Below are positions 35,461 through 42,630 of a stretch of DNA of 57,776 bases, piece after piece (positions within the stretch are counted from its first letter, which is position 1; every line of letters starts with the position of its first letter). Under the pieces are notes generated by a model that had not been told where the DNA came from, ran no database searches, and worked only from the letters and a program-made list of their open reading frames with translations. Origin of the DNA: CAYPGJ01 sp964638515. GTDB taxonomy: Bacteria > Planctomycetota > Phycisphaerae > Phycisphaerales > UBA1924. A program made the position numbers and the translations under genes. The DNA is taken from assembly GCA_964638515.1 (NCBI GenBank), contig CAZWZL010000015.1:1-57776 (forward strand), written 5' to 3'.

Positions 35461-35493
35461 GTTAGAAAGAATACCGCTCGCGATCACGAGCGG
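35461..35493 (-). terminator. Rho-independent terminator of rpsP-trmD-rplS operon
   Basis: On the minus strand CCGCTCG and CGAGCGG form a 7-bp GC-rich stem (35493-35487 with 35480-35474), followed by the T-rich run TATTCTTTCT. It stands 34 bases after the rplS stop and overlaps the most upstream possible start of the next gene. Confidence 0.7.
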
Positions 35494-35526
35494 TGGTGCA
35501 GCCCAAAGAAATGGTGCGAAACGACT

Positions 35527-35919
35527 TCAGGCCGACGCCGGCGCTTCCGTCGTGGTGGCGGCGGCGAGCCCGCGACGCTGATCGCGCAAGCGACGCTTCT
35601 TGCCGACCCGCTCCCGTAGGAAGTACAGCTTGGAGCGGCGCACGCCCGACTTGCGAACCACCTCGAACTTGGCGATGCGCGGCGAGAGCACCGGAAGCAC
35701 GCGCTCCACGCCCTGATTGTCGACGATGCGACGCACCGTGATCATCTCCGTGGCGCCGCGCCCCTTGCGCGCAATCAGAACGCCCTGGAAAATCTGGATG
35801 CGCTCCTTGTCGCCCTCCACGATCTTGCAGTGGACATTGATGGTGTCGCCGATGTCCATCTGGGGGATCTCGGCGCCGGGCTTGGCGGAAACGCTCTCGA
35901 TGATCTTTTGAGTGTCCAT
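35527..35919 (-). CDS. rplS: Ribosomal protein bL19
   Basis: 130 residues. Motifs IPQMDIGDTINVHCKIVEGD, FQGVLIARKGRG and VERVLPVLSPRIAKFEVVRK are the standard bL19 blocks. It sits at the 30S-50S interface. Third gene of the rpsP-trmD-rplS operon; the C-terminal tail is a short Ala-rich extension. Confidence 0.97.
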   Translation of the reverse strand: MDTQKIIESVSAKPGAEIPQMDIGDTINVHCKIVEGDKERIQIFQGVLIARKGRGATEMITVRRIVDNQGVERVLPVLSPRIAKFEVVRKSGVRRSKLYFLRERVGKKRRLRDQRRGLAAATTTEAPASA

Positions 35920-35962
35920 GGGTGTCTCGTGTCTCGTCGGGCGGTCGGGCCCGGAGGATTGT

Positions 35963-36664
35963 TCAGTCGTCGGTCAGAAGGTCAGGTCTTCGTTCTCGGG
36001 TTCGGGCAAGCATCTGATCCAGCCTCCACTTCGCCACCTTGGCGTGATCCCCCGAAACAAGCACGGGCGGCACTTCAAGGCTCTCCCAAACCTGCGGGCG
36101 AGTGTAGTGCGGACAGTCCAAGAGACGCTCGCCGTGTGGCCCGAGGCTGGAAAACGAATCAGTCTGGGCGGAATCGGCATCGCCCAGAGCGCCGGGGAGG
36201 AGTCGAACGACCGCGTCGATCAGGGCCAGCGCTGGGATCTCACCTCCCGAGAGCACGAAGTCCCCGATGCTGACTTCCAGCGGCCTGAGCCGCTCGATCA
36301 CCCGCTCGTCGATGCCCTCGTAGTGACCCGCGATCAGGAGAAGCCTCGGAAGGGAGGCGAGTTCCTCGACCACGGCTTGCGTGAGGGGAACGCCCTGGGG
36401 CGTCAATAGCACTCGGCGGGCGGGAAGCGCGTCGGCCGCTTCGACATCAAGCACGGCATCCCAAAGAGGCTGGCACATCATCACCATGCCGGGGCCGCCG
36501 CCAAAGGGGCGATCGTCGACCTTACTGTGTTTGTTCTTCGCGTATCTCCTGATGTCGTGTGCGTGCCACTGAACGAGGCCGGCGTCACGCGCTCGGCCGG
36601 TGATGCTCGCGGAAAGGACGGGCTCGAAGACCTCCGGAAAGAGCGTGAGTACGTCGATCCGCAT
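35963..36664 (-). CDS. trmD: tRNA (guanine37-N1)-methyltransferase
   Basis: 233 residues, normal length. MRIDVLTLFPEVFEPVLSAS at the N-terminus, GGGPGMVMMCQP, GHYEGIDERVIE and IGDFVLSGGEIPAL form the SPOUT trefoil-knot SAM site of TrmD. It methylates G37 next to the anticodon to prevent frameshifting. Located between rpsP and rplS, as usual; rimM is missing between rpsP and trmD. Confidence 0.97.
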   Translation of the reverse strand: MRIDVLTLFPEVFEPVLSASITGRARDAGLVQWHAHDIRRYAKNKHSKVDDRPFGGGPGMVMMCQPLWDAVLDVEAADALPARRVLLTPQGVPLTQAVVEELASLPRLLLIAGHYEGIDERVIERLRPLEVSIGDFVLSGGEIPALALIDAVVRLLPGALGDADSAQTDSFSSLGPHGERLLDCPHYTRPQVWESLEVPPVLVSGDHAKVAKWRLDQMLARTRERRPDLLTDD

Positions 36665-36691
36665 GGGTCAGCGAAAGCGCTCCGGCGCCTC

Positions 36692-37027
36692 TCAGTCCTT
36701 TTTCTCTTCGCCCGTCGCGCCGCCGCGCGCCTTGGTGCAGGCGTCGGCCCGGGCCTTGACCTTCTTTTCCCAAGCCGACCGATCGATGACGTCGCGCTTG
36801 GCGAGCATCGCGGCGATGGTGCCGGACGGCTGCGCGCCGACACTCACCCAGTACTTGATGCGATCGAGGTTCAGGCTGAGCTGCTTGGATTCATCGGCCG
36901 CCATCGGGTCATACCACCCGAGCTGCTCGATGACCCGCCCGTCGCGCTTCGCGCGCTGATCGACGGCGTTGATACGGTAGAAAGGCTTATGCGGCGCGCC
37001 CATGCGCTTCATTCGGATGCGAACCAC
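36692..37027 (-). CDS. rpsP: Ribosomal protein bS16
   Basis: 111 residues from a GTG at 37027, which has GGGAG six bases upstream and gives the conserved start VVRIRMKRMGAPHKPFYRI; residues further upstream in frame are not bS16-like. The middle (IEQLGWYDPM) and the SVGAQPSGTIAAML block fit. C-terminal extension of about 25 residues is lysine-rich. First gene of its operon. Confidence 0.94.
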   Translation of the reverse strand: MVRIRMKRMGAPHKPFYRINAVDQRAKRDGRVIEQLGWYDPMAADESKQLSLNLDRIKYWVSVGAQPSGTIAAMLAKRDVIDRSAWEKKVKARADACTKARGGATGEEKKD

Positions 37028-37114
37028 AGCGGTCTCCCGTCGAATCAGGGCCTTGGGTGAACAGTCCACGTCCGTCGGTCCCACCGGTGAGACCGCCGAG
37101 GACGGGAACCGAGC

Positions 37115-37142
37115 AGTTTAGCAGCCTGTCAGGGGACTGCAA
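37115..37142 (-). promoter_or_regulatory. Candidate promoter of rpsP-trmD-rplS
   Basis: Minus-strand TTGCAG (37142-37137) and TAAACT (37120-37115) with a 16-base spacer, about 90 bases before the rpsP start and just behind the dsbD stop. Confidence 0.4.
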
Positions 37143-37161
37143 CGCGCGCCGCCCCCCCTGA

Positions 37162-39081
37162 TTATCGCGGGGATGATCCCCTCGCCCGCTCGACCGCCTC
37201 GCGGACCATGGACGGGGTGTAGGCATCGTATTTGAGCGGCTCATCCAAACCTGGGCCGAACACCGCGAGGAGGGGGATGCCGACCCAATCGAGCTGCTTG
37301 AGCATGGCGGCGCCATCGGGGTTGTTCGCGGTGAGGTCGATCTTCATGGGCTCGACACCCTCGGAATTCAGGAGGGCCGCGATATCCCGGGTGTGCAAGA
37401 CGGTGGCTTCGAGAGTCTTGCAGTTGAGACACCACTCCGCCGTGAAGTCGAGGACAACTACTTCACCCCGCGCGCGGGCATGAGCAAAGCGATCGGGAGT
37501 GTAGTAGGCCCAGTCGATGGGCCCCTTCCTTGTCAGGTCGCGTGCGATGCCCAGTGAGGCTCCGATGAGCGCCACACCGATGAACGCGAAAGTTACGCGC
37601 CGAATCGGCTTCTTCGTGATGCGGAACGTCTTCACAACGAGCAGGGCCCCCGCGAGCGTGACGAACGCGGCGACGATCCACCAATACATCTTGCTCGGCG
37701 GATCGGGAGGGGTCGTCGTCACAGCCACCAGCCCGATGCCGAGGAAAAACGCCGCCACGCCAAGCATCAGCAACCCCATAACCTGTTTGACGAGTTCAGA
37801 AGCGGGGCCGGTGCGCGGCACCTTGGCCACCAACTTTGGTCGTGCAGACAGGACGAGATAGGGCAACGCCATGCCCAGTCCGATGGCGGCAAACGTGATC
37901 ATCGTGAGCGCCTCGGGCTGCTTGGTGGCCCAGGCCGCCGCGGATCCCATGAACGGCGCGGTGCAGGGTGTGGAGAGCACGGCGGTCATGACGCCGAACA
38001 GGAAGGAGCCGTGAGGAGTGTCGTGCGAGGGATTCACCATGTACACCGCTTTGGGGAGGGAGACGGTGAACAGTCCCAGCATTCCAACGCCCATGACGGC
38101 GATGAAGAGGCCGACGACGATGGAGAACCACGGGCGCTGAAACAGCGAGTTGATGGCGTCGAATCCGGAAATGAAGGAGATCGCGGCCCCGATGGCGAGC
38201 CAGAAGGCGACAACGCCGGCGGACATGACCAATCCGAGGGTGAAACAGCGGGCAGGATTCCCGGCCGCCGCGCTCAGCCCCATGATCTTGAGAGGAATGA
38301 CGGGAAGCACGCAAGGCGTGAGGTTGAGCAACAGTCCGCCGACAGCCGCGAGAAGAAGCAGGAGCGCCATCCCGAGCACCCCCTTGGCGTCAACGTCGAA
38401 TCGCAGCCCGAACGCGTTGAATTCGACCTTGTCCGAGCCCTCGGCCATTCTCGCGAAGACCGCGAGATCAAAGTCCTCGAACAGCGTGGGGTCCGAAGGT
38501 GTCGCCGCGGGCTGGCCGGGAGCCTGAATCTTGATACCAACGTTGATCGAGTCTGAGTCAGGGGAGAGGCAGATGGTGTCGTTGCAGGCCTGCCAGGAGA
38601 CGGCCACGGGGATCGAGACCTCTCCGGGCTGCGCGTCTGGGGAAATGACCAGCGGCAAGTACGCCACGACCCTGCCTTCATGAAACGGTATTTTGGCTGG
38701 CGAGGCGCCGAAGGAGACCTCAATATCGTGGGTCGGGGGCCACTGAACGGTCCCGACCGCAGCGATGAAGGAGGGGCGGCCGCCCGGTGCGATGCCGATC
38801 AGCGTCGGGATCGGCGAGAGGTCGAGGGCCGGGGGCAGGTCGGGCTTCTCCGGCCAGATGTGCCAGCCGTGGGCGATGTCGAGGACAACGGCGACCGCGA
38901 TCTGGTCGCCCGGAGCCGCAGCGGGCTTGGATGGAATGGCGGTGACGATCACCTTCTCAGCGCGTTCCGGTCCGCCAAAACCAAACTGTGCCAGGGCGGC
39001 CGGGGTGGAGACGAAATACAGCCACCCGGCGAGGAGACAGGTGAGGAGACGCGCCAGGCGATCGAGGGTGGGGCGGTGCAT
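37162..39081 (-). CDS. dsbD: Thiol:disulfide interchange protein DsbD-like
   Basis: 639 residues from the ATG at 39081; the upstream frame is unlikely coding. A signal peptide is followed by an N-terminal periplasmic domain with WQACNDTICLSP (paired cysteines), a membrane domain of about eight helices with LTPCVLPVIPLKIMG and STPCTAPFMGS, and a C-terminal thioredoxin domain with AEWCLNCKTLE. All three electron-transfer cysteine pairs are present, so it should carry electrons from cytoplasmic thioredoxin to the periplasm. It is a complete three-domain DsbD. Confidence 0.92.
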   Translation of the reverse strand: MHRPTLDRLARLLTCLLAGWLYFVSTPAALAQFGFGGPERAEKVIVTAIPSKPAAAPGDQIAVAVVLDIAHGWHIWPEKPDLPPALDLSPIPTLIGIAPGGRPSFIAAVGTVQWPPTHDIEVSFGASPAKIPFHEGRVVAYLPLVISPDAQPGEVSIPVAVSWQACNDTICLSPDSDSINVGIKIQAPGQPAATPSDPTLFEDFDLAVFARMAEGSDKVEFNAFGLRFDVDAKGVLGMALLLLLAAVGGLLLNLTPCVLPVIPLKIMGLSAAAGNPARCFTLGLVMSAGVVAFWLAIGAAISFISGFDAINSLFQRPWFSIVVGLFIAVMGVGMLGLFTVSLPKAVYMVNPSHDTPHGSFLFGVMTAVLSTPCTAPFMGSAAAWATKQPEALTMITFAAIGLGMALPYLVLSARPKLVAKVPRTGPASELVKQVMGLLMLGVAAFFLGIGLVAVTTTPPDPPSKMYWWIVAAFVTLAGALLVVKTFRITKKPIRRVTFAFIGVALIGASLGIARDLTRKGPIDWAYYTPDRFAHARARGEVVVLDFTAEWCLNCKTLEATVLHTRDIAALLNSEGVEPMKIDLTANNPDGAAMLKQLDWVGIPLLAVFGPGLDEPLKYDAYTPSMVREAVERARGSSPR

Positions 39082-39229
39082 ACGAGGTTTATAAACGCCC
39101 GAGCCGGTCTGGGGTTTCGTGAGGGTGGGGATAGGGATGGGGAAGCGCAAAGGGTGCGCACGCTTCAAGAGTTCTCGCACCGCGTTCCGATAGTGCTTGG
39201 GTCAATCCTCAATCGGAGAGATAGTGCGC

Positions 39230-40246
39230 ATGGCAGACGTTCTGGACCAATCAGAAATTGACGCACTGCTCCAGGCGGTCGAGTCGGGGGACGTGGAGGA
39301 GGAGCCGCGCGAGGCCCAGGTGTTCAGCCGCCGGAAGCGAGATCTCGAGACGCTCGAGATCCGCCGTTACGACTTCAAGCGACCCGAACGGGTCTCCAAG
39401 GATCAGATGCGCGCCCTGCAGACGCTGCACGAGGCGTTCGCGCGAAACTTCGGCGCCGCGCTGTCCGGTTATCTGCGGACCATCGTGGAAGTGAAGGTCG
39501 CTTCCTGCGACCAGATGACGTACTGGGAGTTCATCGCCGGACTGCCGAATCCGACGAGCTTCAACCTGCTGGCCGCGCCCCCTTTGGAGGGAGCGATGTG
39601 CCTCGAAATCAGCCCGCTGATCATCTATCCCATCATCGATCGGCTCTTGGGCGGCACGAATCAGGAACTGTTCATTCCGCAGCGACCTCTCACGACCATC
39701 GAGGAAAGGCTGATACACCGGATCATGCACCGGGGTCTGGCGTCATTGAGCGAGGCGTGGGCGTCGCTGAAGAAAGTCGATTTCACGCTGAGCGGAAGCG
39801 AATCGAACCCGCAGCTAGTGCAGATCGTGCCGCCCAACGAGGTGGTGATCGTGATCGGATTCGAGGTCAAAATGGGCTCGCGCGCAGGAGCGATGAATCT
39901 CTGCATCCCATACAACGTGATCGAACCCGTTGTGACCGAGCTCTCGCGCCAGACGTGGTTCAGCGCGACACCGACAGGACTGCGCGAGAAATTCACCCAA
40001 CGACTGACGGCCGGGCTCGCCGCCGCCGGCGTGCAGGTCACCGGCGTGCTCGCCGAAACCACGATCACGATGCGGGACCTGGTCACGCTCGCGGTGGGCG
40101 ATGTCATCTCAACGGAAAAGCCCGCTGCCGAATCCGTGCTGGTGTGCGTCGAGGGTCAGAAAAAGTTCTTGGCCAACATCGGGCAGTTCAAGGGGCAGCG
40201 CGCCATCCGGATTTCCCGCGCCATCGTGCTCCACGATCGGGTCTGA
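39230..40246 (+). CDS. fliM: Flagellar motor switch protein FliM
   Basis: 338 residues from ATG 39230, preceded by GGAGAG. The N-terminal LDQSEIDALLQAV is the CheY-P binding motif; the middle domain has the conserved NPTSFNLLAAPPLEG and PIIDRLLGGTNQ, and the C-terminal SpoA domain ends with GQRAIRISRAIV. It is part of the C-ring that sets motor rotation. It is the only flagellar gene in the window. Confidence 0.96.
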   Translation: MADVLDQSEIDALLQAVESGDVEEEPREAQVFSRRKRDLETLEIRRYDFKRPERVSKDQMRALQTLHEAFARNFGAALSGYLRTIVEVKVASCDQMTYWEFIAGLPNPTSFNLLAAPPLEGAMCLEISPLIIYPIIDRLLGGTNQELFIPQRPLTTIEERLIHRIMHRGLASLSEAWASLKKVDFTLSGSESNPQLVQIVPPNEVVIVIGFEVKMGSRAGAMNLCIPYNVIEPVVTELSRQTWFSATPTGLREKFTQRLTAGLAAAGVQVTGVLAETTITMRDLVTLAVGDVISTEKPAAESVLVCVEGQKKFLANIGQFKGQRAIRISRAIVLHDRV

Positions 40247-40253
40247 AGGACGC

Positions 40254-40607
40254 TCAGCGATCTTCGATGTGCGCCACCGCCTCATCGAGGTCCGCGGCGA
40301 TCCCGAATCGAGCATCCAGTCGCAGCAACTCGAGCATCCTCCGAACCGGGGACACCAACGAGATCAACAGCAGCCCGATCCTTCGATCATCGCACATTTC
40401 CTGCAGCTGCAGGAGCATGGCGATGCCCACGGAAGTGATCAGCGTTACCCGCGACGCATCGAGCACCAGTCCCGCATCGTCGCGCGACGGGAGTGCCCGC
40501 TCCACCGCGGAACGGATCCCATCGGCCGAGACGTGATTGACCGCCGAGGGCAGGTGGACGACCAGAATCTGTCCATCGTGGCCCGCAGTCTCGGTTCGGA
40601 CGTCCAT
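40254..40607 (-). CDS. STAS-domain anti-sigma antagonist-like protein
   Basis: 117 residues from the ATG at 40607; upstream residues in frame span a tandem repeat and look non-coding. Beta strand QILVVHLPSAVN, then ALPSRDDAGLVLDASRVTLI and TSVGIAMLLQLQEMCDD form a STAS fold with a serine at the usual phosphorylation site (SVGI in ITSVGIAML). Proteins of this kind bind anti-sigma or partner-switching kinases. It is tail-to-tail with fliM with 7 bases between, and no kinase is nearby. Confidence 0.8.
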   Translation of the reverse strand: MDVRTETAGHDGQILVVHLPSAVNHVSADGIRSAVERALPSRDDAGLVLDASRVTLITSVGIAMLLQLQEMCDDRRIGLLLISLVSPVRRMLELLRLDARFGIAADLDEAVAHIEDR

Positions 40608-40654
40608 TGGCCCAAGGATGGGAACGTTCGCGCCGGGCGTCAATTGCCGCGAAG

Positions 40655-40692
40655 CAGGGCGTTTGGGTTCTGACAGGGCGTTTGGGTTCTGA
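40655..40692. repeat. Perfect 19-bp tandem duplication
   Basis: CAGGGCGTTTGGGTTCTGA occurs twice in direct succession (40655-40673 and 40674-40692), immediately followed by the candidate nusA promoter. A recent slippage duplication or a regulator binding site are both possible. Confidence 0.85.
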
Positions 40693-40720
40693 TTGACCTT
40701 TCGGGCCTTTGCCTTATAAA
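40693..40720 (+). promoter_or_regulatory. Candidate promoter of the nusA-infB operon
   Basis: TTGACC (40693-40698) and TATAAA (40715-40720) are separated by 16 bases. It is the best plus-strand promoter in the gap and would give a leader of nearly 390 bases before nusA. Confidence 0.5.
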
Positions 40721-41114
40721 CTAGCGGGTTGACATACGTGCGGTGCGGTGAGCCCGCCCCGGCGTCGGGAACATTGGTCATGAGAACGGTCCGCGACAAT
40801 GCGTGGTAAGCGCCTCCAAGCTCGTCCGGCTGACGGTTCGCGTCGGCCGTACGCCTTGGCGTCTGGTGGAGGTCGGCGATGACCTGATCGCCCCTTCCGA
40901 AGACGGGACTGGCTTCGCGCCCCCTCGGAGGCTCCGGGTGGACGGTCGAAGCAGGTGTCGCGGGCCACGCGCGTCTGGACGGACGTACGTGGCCTTGTGC
41001 TTTTCCGACGGCGGGACCCGGCTCAGCAAACCGACGGCCGTCGAACAGAACGTCTCGCAGAACATCCCGGCAACCAGATAACCAGAGAGGGCCGCGAGGG
41101 CGGCGACAACCAGC
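40721..41114 (+). other. Long leader before nusA
   Basis: 394 bases between the putative promoter and nusA. A frame from GTG 40803 to 41081 (92 residues) has no recognised domain and no Shine-Dalgarno, and does not look like RimP, the protein normally encoded here. The stretch could be a long 5' UTR or hold an unknown small gene. I see no clear riboswitch pattern. Confidence 0.4.
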
Positions 41115-42554
41115 ATGAACACTCCCGAAATGCTCCGCGTCATTGATTCAATCGCCCGCGATCGAAACGTCGATCGCGAAGTGCTGATCCGCGATCTTGA
41201 AGTGGCCATGGTGTCCGCCGCCCGCAAGCATTTCAACACGCTCGATGCGGAGGAGTTCGCGTGCGAGGTGGATCGCTTGACCGGCGAGCTGCGGCTCACG
41301 CGCCACGGTGAAGCGATGTCGATGCGCCCGGAGGACTTCGGTCGAATCGCGGCGCAGACCTTCAAGCAGGTGATGATCCAGCGCTTCCGGGAAGACGAGC
41401 GGCAGAGCCTCTACGACGAGTTCTCCGGACGGATCGGAGAAATCGTCATCGGATCGGCCCATCGCTACGAAGGCGGGGCGCTCGTCATCGCGCTGGATCG
41501 CGGCGAAGGATTCATGCCGCGATCGGAGCAGATCCCCGGCGAGCAGTTCCAGCCGGGCGATCGCGTGCGATGCATGATTCTCGACGTCCGCGACACCGGA
41601 TCGCAGGTCAAGATCGTGCTCTCCCGAGGGCATCCGGACTTCATCAAGAAGCTCTTCGAAGTCGAGGTTCCGGAGGTGGCCGAGCGCATCATCGAGATCA
41701 AGGCGATGGCCAGAGAGTCGGGACACCGGACCAAAGTGGCCGTGTCGTCGATCGACTCGAAGGTGGACGCCGTCGGCGCCTGCGTCGGTGTCCGTGGCAG
41801 CCGCATTAAGAACATCGTCGATGAACTCAACGGCGAGAAGATAGACATCGTGCGGTGGAACGAATCGAGCCAGATTCTCATCCAGAACGCGCTCAAGCCC
41901 GCGATGGTCGCCGAGATCTCCCTCTGCTTCGAACTGGGCCGCGCCACCGTGGTTGTCAACGAGGATCAACTCTCGCTGGCCATCGGCAAGCGGGGCCAGA
42001 ACGTGAGGCTGGCGGCTCGACTCACCGGCTGGGACGTCGACATCCTCACGCCCGACGAATTCAATAAGGGCCTCGAGATCATGGCCCAGACCCTCGGCGA
42101 GATCGAGGGCGTCAGCGAAGAGATGCTCGACAAGCTCGCAGCGCTCGGCATGGTGAGCGTCTTCGATATCGAGGAAGTCGGCATTCCGGTGCTGACCGAA
42201 GAGCTTGAGATCACGGGCGAACTCGCGCAACGGATGGTGGACATCGCATCCGCCAAGTCCAAAGTCGTCGCCGAACAGCAGGAGCGCGAGAAGGCCGAGG
42301 CCGAGGCCCGCCGAAAGCAGGAAGAGGAAGCCGCACGCCGTCTGCTGGCCGGCGAAATGGGCGCCGACGAAGACGCCGATCTTCGCGCCGCCGCGATCCT
42401 CTCGCTCGGCTCCGTGTCCGCCGAAAGCCCGGCCCCCAAGGACCAAGCGCCCACCGACCCGGACGCGCTCGACCGAATGTCCGCGGATGACAACTATCGC
42501 AACACCGCGCCGACCACCCCACCAGACGAAGAGCCCTCCGCCGAAACCCCGTAA
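41115..42554 (+). CDS. nusA: Transcription termination/antitermination factor NusA
   Basis: 479 residues. N-terminal domain (MLRVIDSIARDRNVDREVL), S1 domain (GDRVRCMILDVRDTGSQVKI), KH domains (VGVRGSRIKNIVDELNGEKI, LAIGKRGQNVRLAARLTGWD) and one helix-hairpin-helix-like segment near residue 340. The acidic repeat domain of E. coli is replaced by a Glu/Ala-rich disordered tail. It is the first gene of a translation/transcription operon with infB and rbfA; rimP is not present before it. Confidence 0.96.
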   Translation: MNTPEMLRVIDSIARDRNVDREVLIRDLEVAMVSAARKHFNTLDAEEFACEVDRLTGELRLTRHGEAMSMRPEDFGRIAAQTFKQVMIQRFREDERQSLYDEFSGRIGEIVIGSAHRYEGGALVIALDRGEGFMPRSEQIPGEQFQPGDRVRCMILDVRDTGSQVKIVLSRGHPDFIKKLFEVEVPEVAERIIEIKAMARESGHRTKVAVSSIDSKVDAVGACVGVRGSRIKNIVDELNGEKIDIVRWNESSQILIQNALKPAMVAEISLCFELGRATVVVNEDQLSLAIGKRGQNVRLAARLTGWDVDILTPDEFNKGLEIMAQTLGEIEGVSEEMLDKLAALGMVSVFDIEEVGIPVLTEELEITGELAQRMVDIASAKSKVVAEQQEREKAEAEARRKQEEEAARRLLAGEMGADEDADLRAAAILSLGSVSAESPAPKDQAPTDPDALDRMSADDNYRNTAPTTPPDEEPSAETP

Positions 42555-42630
42555 TCGCAGCCTCGCCCCGCGTTGTTTACCCCGCCTTTCGATCGCCTCC
42601 CGACTTGCCTGACCTTTTTCGGAGCCCCCA

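Noticed and set aside
40729..40734. TTGACA near the nusA leader as a -35 element
   Set aside because: No -10-like hexamer at 15-19 bases downstream; the TTGACC/TATAAA pair just upstream is better.
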